A stretch of DNA of 64,000 nt from Harryflintia acetispora (GCA_004340125.1 SLUK01000004.1:48772-112771), one strand, 5' to 3'. Counted from the first letter of the stretch, positions 27,001-29,411 are shown. Notes: a model not told the origin generated them from the sequence alone. A program made the numbers and translations.

Positions 27001-27766
27001 AATTCTTGGACGAGGACGACCCCTTGGAGGAGCTGCCCGTACCGGACGAACTTGTGCCCGAGGAGGTATTGTTGTTATTGTTATTATTGTTCCCGTTGCC
27101 GCTGGGCCACCAGGAGCTGCCGCCCGAGGAGCTGGATGAGGAAGAGCTCGAGCTGTTCTTATCCTTGTCCTTGTCCGAGCCGGAGGAATCCGACGAATCG
27201 GACGGCGCCTTCTTGTCGTCGTCGGGATTGGTCGGGCCGACCGGGGTGAGCACATCGTCCGGCAGCTCTTCAACTTTGATATTCTCATCCGTGTTGCCTT
27301 GGCGGTCGGGATCGCTCACCGTCACCTTTTCGATCGTGGACCCCTTGTCCTTGATGATGGTGATGGTGCCCGAAGGCTTGTCGTCGCGCAGCAGGTCGAT
27401 CGACGAGTTCTCCAGATAGAGCTTATCCTCGCCCGGGCCCTGGAAGACGACCTCCCCCACATTGGTCCCCGACAGCTTGAGGCTCGCCCCGTCGACATTT
27501 TTGTCCACGACAATACGGCCCGGTATGTTCGAGTCCTTGATGATCACGCCGTCGGCGCGAATGATTACATTGTCATATTGGTCGGACACGACATATTCCC
27601 CCGCCGTGTCGATGACCAAGGTCCTTCCAAAGAAGGTGCATTGTGAGAACACAAACAGCAGGATCGCGATGATCAGCACTGCAATGGCCGAGATCGTTAT
27701 AATCCGCTTTTTGCGGTCCGGTTCCTCCTCTGGAAATACAGACAATTCGTTGTACTCTGTGTTCAT
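1..27766 (-). CDS. Giant membrane-anchored Fn3-repeat surface protein (partial, C-terminus beyond left edge)
   Basis: A single frame starts at ATG 27766, after a GGGGGA Shine-Dalgarno, and I see no stop before the left edge, so there are at least 9,255 codons (around 1 MDa). Residues 1-21 are polar and end in DRKKR; about 22-42 form one hydrophobic helix, so the bulk should be extracytoplasmic (signal-anchor topology). Residues 45-150 look like a short beta-solenoid; about 172-302 are a Ser/Asn/Gly/Asp linker; about 300-400 a first Fn3-like domain; about 455-735 GLUG-type repeats; the rest is Fn3-like domains of about 100-115 residues with conserved Trp, Tyr and a G-x-Y-x-V-x-V strand. Likely an adhesin or surface-stalk protein; ligand unknown. 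TTA, CTA and TCA codons are rare, leaving the antisense frame open for kilobases. The last 18 or so residues at the edge fit the domain pattern poorly, possibly a real end region or an assembly edge. Reading frame certain; function inferred. Confidence 0.93.
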   Translation of the reverse strand, partial: MNTEYNELSVFPEEEPDRKKRIITISAIAVLIIAILLFVFSQCTFFGRTLVIDTAGEYVVSDQYDNVIIRADGVIIKDSNIPGRIVVDKNVDGASLKLSGTNVGEVVFQGPGEDKLYLENSSIDLLRDDKPSGTITIIKDKGSTIEKVTVSDPDRQGNTDENIKVEELPDDVLTPVGPTNPDDDKKAPSDSSDSSGSDKDKDKNSSSSSSSSSSGGSSWWPSGNGNNNNNNNNTSSGTSSSGTGSSSKGSSSSKNSSSSKGHTSKPDDDFWGDGGGGSHNKPDKDDDDDRSSSRSSSTSSISSSSSSTPSVPELGPITANLTYRLEDNTYVLTWNKPANAGNDVAYAVRFLYGDIEEDLTANESYLPLASSSRSVSPLQLRAATIGESTYEDTVTSLNDTLSYTFPAPHPPKTAADCQMKLEDYLPYRAQVAAWRPSDPNNQNQWKRAYSNVCHNYNPDFSGGYGTKVNPYLVAQAGEFSHINNDVLNGHDITGRYLGMHFMQGADIDFSREEQIAGTFNGSFINPGSKDGAKPGEPGKAGGYAFNNVTLGSSGNNSNLGLFNSIGKTGVVDGLKVSEFASVNAQGGSNIGVIAGTTDGTIKNCEIHAQMDVESCHLVGGVTGKTGPDAKLVGNVTHGYIKGDTIGEKVGGITGQNAGQVDSNRNGMEILTGEKQVGGIVGENLDGGSVTNNQNNGHITSDKGPVAGIVGEDKNVDESGTPNWQDHVKDNVNSGTITVNGKDEEGNLDAGQIVGKPQVNGENESDNNTGDGVVILPETERNKLNTPDNIVVELKESAGKYSAEVFFNRVTTAYDPDSGEYTGITNNKERTGITYRARVKKGDNQLQTADGANYLTALTANNPALTRVSIDITPFLTEAGIENPVDKLETYTVTVEAIPYAQGGNYLPSGMSTPNNASTIKRVPSPDEPIIDVTTKASATEADAGTVTYWANHTYPGVEYAARYTYDADKTRVDELGVYDPAEPDGQKITLGASGYEYDSTAVFKNFYKRDYKNGNTLRDNSVTASLYAKDFLSGDATRARVVAGKQVSGESAKVDSFRLPTPLTSSGDIQLSNGKLEIGFEPLTAQLRAAIDYYEITAVCKDGDKSITPVRLKPSQITNDTYNILPIISTGGFALNDRVEITVTAVPKNAAVNMAPASASKLTYKVQTPPLPAPGYVRVEQIASDDNTLDGNVEVEITWPTGGDNAGLVEEVTIRLFEPGSDTTDPTKSIWNKTVSKAEAASGSYTDTLSKALFSSSGLYEVQIRSELPTELEGAYTASSIEKWQIRKYDDPRGLVIGGTGDAKDRLTVGFSGDAVVGTTGDNIVAHYDVTFDKLDATSPAEIDYTKGTYVNGVGSYDVTDRAAVAEKYRVTVGLPTINGAVSAETATGNQPVRYTQLKTTTASKEYEVKVYDLEPSVPQIDVGSPHSGAQGGTGLYLNTTPVTNAIRYRFTLDFQKWTGTNLYGTGGRIDNAGSSAGFGGALDSIVVEASNADIEAGKVRADIEEKVKALVDQTDGGQAYYTFKASVQALSNFGDGTGYLQSALKTNDGITEKGYKLPGPLADTTPDLSVPGQVNLKLNPDAGAVAYFAGRAKLTTSPEYGDSYIFTADGEAQSINMIPAMLKVKPQGSEGELGYDLQVTSVPKSVVLNPPNTGSSAVDYEVKGIPAPKVSLGIKGISGTVPDSRWDSMTGADVITLNIDGTEGNSLTLGYSVSVKNEKTGDSYSKFIRNTGSYNYTVVFQEDADLDGLGNFAAEGKYTIEVIAAKKTDLEGMEDSVPATLEVVRYQPPTDVKFFAPAADGSILNLRFSGAQNLSYTAQILYRMSSSSNFGVTPIKKSATPSLGPVALDVRADIMDYVNENSPGQFAAKVYRDGKHTVDGSGKEKLELPVDPVQTDAADNLVQVRSAVGIDGISQEFDISDPDTLFGRWLDKGAADGYSYELHELAPVEENAAAPQWNKVEAEHSSGSIASPNDGSNYAAEFTENSQIELRHRTASSTNPAKYRLGVRSNASFAYAPNDPTPDVGNLYNYTYTAESALTLSDTVDAYKLPAPSNPGTGLTINNGEYSVMLNWAPAIEEYVITTQRVEKQGDTYVPVAGADPIVKHVDAQQYKDVAQAGGNKFSYSLTDQLLEDGESGFYKVAIEAVPFNNVLNASSKSEYEPVEIKITRLEKPTIESFLRKSQGSDDLRLEFSDNPGGINNSNNTEKYVVTYYKDGEEVCHQDYTADLFDANGKPTGNTFADEQLTAALIADKGPGSYSVTVTAVAKAGTSFEPATQKLDFVVARKVEKSDIHFNAAHDKVSLGFSTSEPGTTTMEYTLELYFKQSASEPYGRAPLDTYTVTDKSYQEITEHLTKTGYYMGKVSRADVIDENNCLTLLGLSSAVESDAYNLTSFAPMEAPAIDLSDPAKVQVVASKYADDLAAPGSEAEIRYTLKLWVKRVGGSDAYAVQDTYTDLTADGAGKLLQDVSSKIRKNDTETVDGQEKYINYYYKATIEPQTNYAAKKLTLPTMQLRDSNEVVAGPMLPANIVGKPYVEGSNNIKMYFLPVTADREGDASFNALMSDQTDQYSAWIGYPGGQVKDFELLTQAQALEAYDKLPDKSIGVGVELEDSVDETQPDEDHIFRVYTEPKNTALNSVGVYEISCLIKQIPQPGLRFEFGEMDPDPTRNEDDREWDTTLYAVWNPVIGAIESDVEKMADRYQIQVYKVDDAGNETQLYTTPLVITSRDDIDPDTQYPLDTTATQLRIPINHAKNDDVNVMKDAGRYAVRIKAEYENASSPVFPEELDPGKTTKNVEVFVYRLEEPSNVRLASGEDGGMPVQYQGKDTVRLRFDGGKAKGKYKIGIAQINPENQQVMGKVPLFKDTTAMDKLLEEQNDYGEPLYEAQVLNELAIYGEDQGYNELDDTTKAFFRPQVTVYGENFTTQFNQPIYISSQPAEGARKEVWYAPRIDDAGVRIDWRSNTDYNDPPAAVDAVWRLAEGFTTYGFGLVKDGSQGATLTLRDGDYDDTGFETAGGSFYSLGRYPISSQIVSTGLLKDYKVNLSIPCEAGAQDENAEGVNDYIPKIGRLEYRYKAPGSNNFTSDVAYDCSGTSAAVQGGQLNYPKIQKLASAPNSFKLTLTEPDPAYTPVDQIYGYEIRVTYNKGTGLRPGAETSHTLLVKKEDLAADGTVDFEDLVDLLVADLKEVDSPILVFRVQARSIAHNSVLNSSSAWTTSSKAMEYSVVVENLPAPQLKLTVEGSDSAMSAPTLSWDAIDGAGNYNAYMTKPDGSQVTLGESSVDRSYKLNTSEWSTAAEGDYTFEVVANPDGTDAGKRPSVPATLTVRRLAAPAGVELRASDDGKDIGVHWTSADAAVSGLSYHTTAQITASGQQKSLDTAGNETFLSFKDYFAALPQGGYSYQVAKVQAIGDGSATLTSKASSQMQAVRISKLGQIGKPAFDTADDKVTTFWTGVSYIDGGTPAPASYEGKLSMQQGSTAATETPITPTIGTSTSASVIDLVKANRASPSLWTYHSSIRAIDEIDKGVFAVPDFMTSDPVYGGKLRDVSDIRLAYYNKPSGDTTTPSVMAEFKPVTKDGDSRDPLVDNILDYEIEVSYGAGATAGKVTVNTTDVPPVKATANIGGTDVEVWQVDLSAIYDYLKTQSGEVTFGVKVTTRTKNSNLSDPASAVTTAKLQLGKLSDPVITYQDGADGKTVTASWANVPNAGSYTVTLKNSDGVTSNPEIKENASGRYITFDGAKAGAYTVTVQALPDSAHFELLPSDEISKTIVRLAPPTGGKLALPASDKDGAITAQWSKNPLNTDNSTTPAGSFESGYQLKLVRRTAGGMQEAANQPAAGGTIASGMDVTALLQSEATSGKYGITVQAVGDEDKTLSSQWSVPDPNFDTPIWQIGAAAGAHFTIETNKVTGAWTVDSQQNDIRLLPGMDGYQIPYGVQLEEKQLDGTWDKVGSVRDAHGSFDFGAGDFPKFSSQNQLYPYRMRIDSQPDHVHGVLAHPDVTIGASEVLGGWLPAVEQDSVRLTSLGGKANISFKPLTVARPELLENIKEYVVTVQGEGADAAFSETATIPAADIDGEKTVHDVEMPGLTADFGNDKSYTIKVQAVPVNTDLNGDGNVQTKTGQKITRRALDNPLLQVVTETDGETGVKTTYLVVTPKDPADVQQAVGSVVISGDYSTIKNHGGTVDATAGTLTIPVTYTGDVPDALKLELGVNTAGSYTYKVVAKPAADKIDELMESGEAEKTVVRLAAPKDASFGYRKVGSDERIGAAFTSEDTALPQGSFQYQIGLYEGAELRTTFTYSQADIAAGGACFQDVTAWLREHAVSADYYVRIQGIGQSADGSVLDSAVTGPVGPFAATRLPVMANVRFAATRTGTGDEQVFGRWNALGVSVPGYTPQFDVVLYQNTNTEVALSSQATIGTSGIDLSHEFADKANPGTVPYTFKVKAKDNLEKGVFAQKDYVFAANPDKVYSGKLPAVSGVTLRPALRDDGSGTVRASFKPAASGELLENILGYEVLIKKGGTELQKITLTKERADELKNAQGDVVLDCGDVYADLIAEGNLGAQQEYTITVTTQSNNHCLSADNSFSPTQASHLTVKKLPAPTITFTAAGSDADADDQSVVKATWQNVLLNAGYSYQIGSGSEQELAADVNEVSMGDTKAAGGYTITVKTLAPKVQTSESELLLDSDASTGTVTRLAAPASVSIELPAESDADPKIDAKWAALPSGSNEKGYELAFWKWTPTGDVSLDTVLDGAGAVSSGSDLRKDVTATLRGFGETGDYFLKARASGDAENKSTLTSDWNTGSNKTIQFVAQPTDLTLNFVGDKTTENVVTGTWTADSAISVTGKPDYHPPYQAGLVEKGINQSFKGKVNDYKQPFEDTDFKNAGSELIDYKLMVKSLDDLANGIFAYENGSVEIGTHQVWAGALPKVDTSTVKLESRSAKRGLTFQPVEQNTLYSSKLEKNIASYDIKITATGKTPIELTGYKPSGANPFVELPALEDNVKYTVEITANPANTMLNAGSKTSVKNLEITKQKVAQPTISIAAVTPDDPNSEVQITVSGLDEHTGSFEIFKDGRSIVAALEASYASSPIELAAKDIPAAGVTANYTVKAYPKADALDSYIENESEQYPLSRLGQPVSPKFGYYADKATIGASWGDPNAGLTGTYKMELYRSSPDTKVKDYGPYTTGTEMFQSLYNDFKTETSFTDGRYYVKVQAIGDGTSTLTSDAVTQSGTYQVYKLTAATDVKLDYSTGVKDGDDNDEVYLTWKDNAPTGQDVDYDIQIKKNGTAISADNTDLAAALTTLDKTKKSVNLEALTKTTRDTSSNTPVSYEAAVGMKDKFTDGAALIATGAPTPSTPAAVYTGTLPQVAQNSIGMELYLNAASGKSVQAKFTPVADSNKLAGNIKEYRLVVERADGAAIADGAETQVVKTIPAGTAVGGDGYFTVELPEIYRDMTTAGHMNRDDNTYKVTVTTVTANDAMSVNSEPMGAHSDITLKAAQLATPVITFEATESDGTADANGTQSKVWAKWSSVPGNAGYTVTVNDGTPVSLPASTAEVKFDLGDTAVAGAYKVTVKAIAADSDADKLDSNEGSNTITRLASPSAPAGGSTIDRTADGIFAQWSALTEAVKEYSVQIWENKGGSEEPLRYASGDTCQTSVASGERVSITALLEGNLKHSGNYFVKLRALGDMSDAQMNAGKATLNSAWSGNRTDVSAIKLAEAPSDLEFDFVTKKAEKTVLGLWKTTDGSIAYKAGLIKAGTLQGGTVGDQAETGKRNFADGSFDKSAATPVEYKLRVEAKADYANGVIGGAYTIGESSPVYAGTLSSIGEGDIQLVKQGGVNGVKFETMTSVEPKFAQNVASYTITLVKEGSTDQITLEYPASGETLDASLTTVFVPHAGIDSQANYTVSVVANPVNAGLNTKSVPVGVKTQVGVEKLDRPVLSIYTDGEAGDHDATTYLKVSGVSVDAGSFEVYRGDSATGTALKTVPTEPGKVVYDLPITAADELEDITAAGTYTYTVKVIPSADKTDSFDPNVSLPVSTTRLSQPTGIGVGYQADKSAIGAYWTDTNTTVAAENYRVQIAKDGSYLSALTYTVAGNVEYQALTEDLRDEAQATSGKYSATVQAVGDGTKTLSSAPAVQTGEVYQVYKLGPVQNVRFDTADNQVFGRWDVQTFIMDGADYTPKYDMKLWRGINPLTSGFTVGTSSDLSEVVKETRESVPTKYSIRVKAQDDLSRGVIADKNYVPTDDSVFVYGGILPSVSADSIGMEPFMNDGGEPSMRVTFQAVASGNLSGNIKEYKVVVKAGGTQIASATKTLAAGASGEVELKEVYDHLKNNINFSQSYQITITSVSGNTSLSADSSPATKSVPMVIQKLSTPQVKITASGDGQTQVRAEWTPPTAEVADIDGYTVTLKYQDNSGGAEVSTDLSGSVLTDGDKRYVDLSALTAQPGSYTVEVTAKIQVTDGTGLLKSDSDMGSASTARLAAPGSLSFTLPAAGASGADNQIKASWSWVDGSRENSGYTVKLQEKDGASYVDVAGETISVAKAQTSADVTPTLRKSAIASGVYAVAVRAEGDSVSYGYLSSAWSESSPEVEIYKTKVESDPLPTINAPPTTENITEAKWAYTPADGGLPAPAPYKVEVLRDTEVTVTYEKATGGTWILEDQAIDQARATLSPYTARVTAQEDLSRGFIPLSTAPVSGTGKVYGGKLPQVAPSSVKLARGDANEVLLTFSPVTDNRVLANIQGYSVTIQNSSAQTLVGPLTLGASDGAGYDVTEAVMGDLKAQFAANPGQTSEQYTVLITAEPYNSLLNASSNESRISSGNTTISVAKRAKPTVTLTTDPLQGIDRTTTASWTGISGTTPADYRLSVKLGENTVAGVDYVIESDGSDPPKYTCDVTDALKNAGEYQVSVVALADPDSLTEVDSDPGTAKISRYKRPENVSFTSTKTKITLGFSNGYGDNLPGLTEQDFVVTLTEGTGESATSQTIKTGIQSLGGGAYSLDVTDKIKAGGVGSYTATVRAVNHTNNKTYLPSVESVVTTRPYVLGRFEAPTNVEVDSRKNLNTAIVAGWTGPAGYDHVDYVVTRYNYVGEGTAGTLAGTTSYNVANAQTKDVSGKGTGGTEPNRVVNPTETMTYTVEVTIEEDLAAKGNQGMLAPENPGKSVDNTEPTKQQAVSGKLKTPSGGSATPESDDLSISGFTTDDRAARYDGTIRRNEEALPDVTCTAPPMVFLGAVKTDQAYTYNVTLKSIARNTHLNTDSDVASLTYEMGKLNTPGVTVEGLASDSHATVTASWTVPATLEEGFDRYKVELYNVNADGTDGTQVANPYTGSLEAVAGGEISIKLNIAQDQAGGDYRLKVQAISNKAIVSDSDVAIVNIRRLAQPAAPEYEAVSGSSGRKISLKYTGEAGQKYQAIVTYTGAANAVVDETATGGGKIDITSDMVANAVEGVTTRYLATVRALGSPSTGSSANPENWVILNSLDSERAQQDIYKAPVIPNVKIDTSYAEGQTAVNATWTGNNKALKYEYKFVKKDISESTETGTINAKDGENRPVTSFDVSSWIKPGEVQRDNTFYIRVADDLPETEGATKAEWILGSAYQEASTLTPVRSGKFKQFAPNDIVTALDPDTGRVMVKFPTEMSTDSSKPLDPKQVESYTVKIYKRNFVEVLDSVTVRTVDPDVGVDITDIIYSHVNPTLGEGVAGPAAAPVTQFTINVIANPYNPLINAANDSTDVYYDLSADPSIKQLDVPNLSLHTEEANLYESRSTLRIANGTVVNEAIAAGKFGGYEVRLGGQKVETVKNADGSYSADITDLTKTAGDYSITVRALAQEGDLSYYSSALSSVFKVTRLAAPTPADPCFVGDDGRKTITINFSGERVQKYKVNLSFKNATIGMSEKNADTEGNVKFELSEETIRANGAGTYTASAAAVGNKSTQSGATLTSDNSATRTQAIQKLDAPSTASFDITSLASESKAKISWSDPISLAGHTGYTPKYQMRVYAPSGEKLKITDVLGASSQFDTETGGASYTFGQTSPAIDQESATRENYRAAVSYVGSFAQFLLDSDEKTTGQVDGGRLVKPVLTEANIKTDNGINLVFTPDRRAASYTVELTDSDAGKSYTTQPVEVPDNGNISIDIARILRQAAGDGMSAPYTLKVSATPKNAAVNATYEGTADVDYTQDITPFEAPTIVVNFDPDNNATIPTAKATWPEQEGRSAQLELKVYNKADYTPGSSEGSGNTLGTVTVGANAGETTAYQLTAMSDPGEYVITAQLVLVGSDASHTSSAVVEQYVTRLAAPQNLEQKWTNTDLSLEWAGVTGNGGYKIAFSKPAINPVLVNKISDVKVTRSITEQLKQMDAGVDTAVDNTVSVFARGQRPVSDSGTIMLPSASASTSFKLKKWPALTDVKIRTEAQTDAERQNGVVNATWTLPANVPAGTQYNLNVYKGTQQDRKGELVAGSSQLVSSNDEPIDSWVDPAVTNHYCVGVSRAMQLVVDGNPDEHYLASDEEVSPTVMSGPLNTFTAKDEPDMANNKAYLAITNTEDTEANPVVKSYKVDVTVNPSSPTNYTATQVTGNKNRFDITGSGTAGLKADTAFSCTVTANPVNPKLRSSVQIKAPDNRTYKYPFTYLGENKASAANLALSAAVGDTSTDDYLKVTSPVNMTMKLEGTPNDGAAAMLKEYRISYSVDGGTETTFTVSPKADLAATVENIRSRIAVETPGIYEFSVTAVPKAESIFFVEQKSDKPLAVQQLSKPASATLGFSEDSAKLSFDLDSAWTYQVDKETSGSLAAEIVEKNITSTTAYPIDVTRHISEATGFRLGVRKSGDKQSAPGTSRSIIKLTSDITYANAATSFSKEATPIDLSIDITPLNITGGRAVAHWTQSGAVAPRSYEVILYKDDVKFGDPVTVASGVTELDLTTVSGYLDNQNEHSYGFQVVAKGDFTKQTVDSDPTALAQEGTAGALTMNPVKSVLLPKPDALVTNTDESYTLSLTNTDKRVHSYEIVVKEQNNDAVKYTIKTSAHVDSVDAIDWTDWTDTAGKNITIDINKYLDLPGTKTYEFHVTPVAYNSALYGVQKAQTSVEVTRNPVAKPTDFTLQNGTITDDGSNANTLPSVTARWKPGVASGNTAAAASHVVEISYVVDGDTKTEKVSGPASAGSDGYMSVDITAQTTAARDYSVKVVALPDSSNISQFRSETLPIRAFRYKAPVAADPAFSTDADGKQYFVNFTSDVTNGNNVLVMRQGTSSPIDSARSSGMHSPAR
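900..24610 (-). repeat. Protein super-repeat, period about 1.35 kb (four Fn3-like domains per unit)
   Basis: A marker resembling V-Y-G-G-K-L-P-x-V is encoded with its upstream end near 907, 2248, 3570, 4958, 6256, 7663, 9019, 10319, 11695, 13011, 14368, 15755, 17156 and 18480. These intervals are 1.30-1.41 kb, mean about 1.35 kb or 450 residues. A second marker (G-D-G-x-x-T-L-x-S, in a V-Q-A-x-G-D context) recurs near 8055, 9390, 10710, 12130, 13410, 14770, 16165 and 17540 with the same period, offset within the unit. A third, D-D-L-x-x-G-V-F-A, also appears about once per unit. Towards the N-terminus the same layout continues more loosely (about 20210, 21631, 23110, 24604; 1.42-1.49 kb apart, with one 1.73-kb gap). 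Units are diverged in DNA, so this is an old amplification. Confidence 0.8.
25560..26400 (-). other. GLUG-type beta-helix region of the giant protein
   Basis: The translation has the usual opening of this module (N-P-Y-L-V-A-Q-A-G-E-F, then G-A-D-I-D-F and F-N-G-S-F), then G-L-F-N-S-I-G, and then successive V-G-G-V-T-G, V-G-G-I-T-G-Q-N, V-G-G-I-V-G-E-N and V-A-G-I-V-G-E-D motifs about 25 residues apart. These are characteristic of GLUG repeats found in adhesins and in the N-terminal region of IgA1-type (M26) peptidases. No protease HExxH motif was noticed here, so adhesion or a structural role is more likely than proteolysis. Confidence 0.75.
26860..27250 (-). other. Low-complexity Ser/Asn/Gly/Asp linker of the giant protein
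   Basis: About 130 residues are almost only Ser, Gly, Asn, Asp, Lys and Thr, including a run of eight Asn encoded around 27068-27091 and several long Ser runs, with a W-W-P-S island. It separates the membrane-proximal solenoid segment from the first Fn3-like domain and would be flexible, possibly a wall-spanning spacer or a glycosylation target (inference). Confidence 0.85.
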
Positions 27767-27847
27767 TCCTAATCCCCCACTAAACACTGGAATACCGCGC
27801 CGCGCTTTCTCTTTTATGCGGCCTACGTCTATTCTTTTTATTTTGAT

Positions 27848-27885
27848 CTGTCCGAGCGGGGGAACCCCTACCCCCATGCGGACAG
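27848..27885 (-). promoter_or_regulatory. Stem-loop in the 5' leader of the giant gene
   Basis: On the minus strand the arms CTGTCCG and CGGACAG (7 bp) enclose a second pairing of GGGGG with CCCCC around a short loop. It lies about 80 nt upstream of the start codon inside a leader of about 180 nt. There is no U-run after it, so it is not an obvious terminator. I do not recognise a riboswitch class. Confidence 0.5.
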
Positions 27886-27953
27886 GCAAATATCCAGTCG
27901 GCGAGCGCGCCATTCCTACAAAAGGGCGCACTTCACCCACTATATTTTAGAAT

Positions 27954-27982
27954 ATTATACCATTTCAAAAATTTTACTACAA
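27954..27982 (-). promoter_or_regulatory. Probable promoter of the giant gene
   Basis: Minus strand: -10 TATAAT (27954-27959), 17-nt spacer, -35 TTGTAG (27977-27982). The -35 is weak. It predicts a leader of about 180 nt carrying the stem-loop at 27848-27885. The rest of the 27767-28277 gap holds the AT-rich stretch 27950-28140 and the divergent promoter for the CapA-family gene; nothing else recognisable. Confidence 0.55.
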
Positions 27983-28101
27983 CAACCTTTGCCTAAAAAA
28001 AAGGAAATATCAGTAAATTCATTCATTTTGAACGACTTTATGTTTTGAATTTGTCTAAAAATACAACATTTTGTGAACAAAAATAGCACAAACGAGGGTG
28101 G

Positions 28102-28115
28102 GAATGCTATAATAA
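28102..28115 (+). promoter_or_regulatory. Extended -10 promoter for the CapA-family gene
   Basis: GAATGCTATAATAA contains an extended -10 (TGC next to TATAAT at 28108-28113) without a convincing -35. The same 14 bases occur at 34727-34740 before another gene. The predicted leader is about 160 nt and includes a 23-base segment (28201-28223) that resembles the core of the tandem array at the right edge. Confidence 0.55.
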
Positions 28116-28277
28116 CGGCAAGATAAAAAATCGTTTTGCGATCTATTTTCAGAATTCTCGCGGCCGACCTAGGTTCAAGACCATTTTCCCATTTAATTTC
28201 CGGTCCGCCCGCGGCAATGGCCAAGTCTGACGCGGCGTACTTAAACGAGAACCATCACAACCAGAAAAGGATCTGCC

Positions 28278-29408
28278 ATGAAACGTTTCTTCTTCCTCCT
28301 GTGCGCCCTCGCGCTTCTTTGGGTCGTCGGCATGTTTTTGCCGGCCGAGCCGCCGCTCCCGGCACCCGAAGCAGCTCCCGCGCCCGAGCGGGAGCCCGGG
28401 CCCGATACCGTCACTCTGGTGGCCGCCGGGGACAACCTGATCCACGATGTGCTCTACGAGCAGGCAAAAACCGGGAGCGGCTACGACTTCTGCCCGCTCT
28501 ACCGGCACATCCGCCCGCTGATCGAAGAAGCCGACCTCGCGCTGATCAACCAGGAGACGCCGATGGCCGGCAGTTTCCCGCCCTCGGGCTACCCCCGCTT
28601 CAACTCCCCCGTGGAACTCGCGCAGGGACTGGCGCAGAGCGGCTTCGACGTGCTCAGCCTCGCCAACAACCACATGCTGGACATGGGGCCCGAGGGGCTG
28701 GGGGAGACCATCGGGCTGGTGCGCGAAACCCCCGGCCTCTCGGTGACCGGGGCGTTTTTGCCCGGCGAGGAGGCCGCCCCCCTGCTGCTTGAGAAAAACG
28801 GGATCACCTTCGCCATTCTGGGCTTCACCTCCTACACCAACCTCGGCGGCGGGGCGGATTCGGGCGGCGGGATGGTGCCGCTGCTGCGCGACGATGAACG
28901 CCTGCGCGCCCTGATGGCGCGGGCGCGTGAGCGCGCCGACGTGGTGGTGGTCTACACCCATTGGGGGCAGGAGGATTCCTTCGCCGTCACCACATCGCAG
29001 CGCGACAGCGCGCGGCTGCTCGCCCGGGAGGGGGCCGACATCATCCTCGGCAGCCACCCGCACGTCGTCCAGAGCGCCGAGGCGCTCGCCGCCCCGGACG
29101 GGCGGCAGGCGTGGGTGCTCTATTCGCTGGGGAACCTGGTCAGCGCCCAGCGCAAGGGGCAAAACCTCGTCGGGCTGCTCCCCCGCTTCACCATCCGCAA
29201 GGGGGCGGACGGCCGGGTGGAGATCGATCCGCCCGCGCTCACCCCGGTGGTGACCTACTACGGCCCCCACTTCCGGGACCTCGCGGTCTTTCCCCTCAAG
29301 CAGTATACCCCCGACCTCGCCGCCGGGCACGGGGTGCGCGCCTTCGGGGAGGAACTCTCCCCCGAGACGGTACGCGCAATCCTTCGGGAAAACGGGATCA
29401 CACAGTAA
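28278..29408 (+). CDS. CapA-family (PGA_cap) metallophosphatase-like protein
   Basis: 376 residues with an N-terminal signal peptide or anchor (MKRFFFLLCALALLWVVGMF), then a short Pro/Ala/Glu linker, then a CapA/PgsA-type domain. Visible family motifs are A-A-G-D-N-L-I-H-D, I-N-Q-E-T-P, S-L-A-N-N-H-M-L-D, V-V-Y-T-H-W-G and L-G-S-H-P-H-V-V-Q, which carry the Asp/Asn/His ligands of the calcineurin-like fold. CapA proteins take part in poly-gamma-glutamate or related capsule work, but many Clostridia carry stand-alone homologues without capBC, as here, so the substrate is unknown. Start chosen for AAGGAT five bases upstream. Divergent from the giant gene; closed by a strong stem-loop. Confidence 0.88.
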   Translation: MKRFFFLLCALALLWVVGMFLPAEPPLPAPEAAPAPEREPGPDTVTLVAAGDNLIHDVLYEQAKTGSGYDFCPLYRHIRPLIEEADLALINQETPMAGSFPPSGYPRFNSPVELAQGLAQSGFDVLSLANNHMLDMGPEGLGETIGLVRETPGLSVTGAFLPGEEAAPLLLEKNGITFAILGFTSYTNLGGGADSGGGMVPLLRDDERLRALMARARERADVVVVYTHWGQEDSFAVTTSQRDSARLLAREGADIILGSHPHVVQSAEALAAPDGRQAWVLYSLGNLVSAQRKGQNLVGLLPRFTIRKGADGRVEIDPPALTPVVTYYGPHFRDLAVFPLKQYTPDLAAGHGVRAFGEELSPETVRAILRENGITQ

Positions 29409-29411
29409 AAA

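Noticed and set aside
27767..27960. Known riboswitch (c-di-GMP or similar) in the giant gene leader
   Set aside because: The conserved core sequences of c-di-GMP-I or -II, SAM, TPP or other classes I know are not present.
27955..28224. Small minus-strand frame of 89 codons in the gap before the CapA gene
   Set aside because: No ribosome site of note, covers both divergent promoters, and shows no recognisable pattern.
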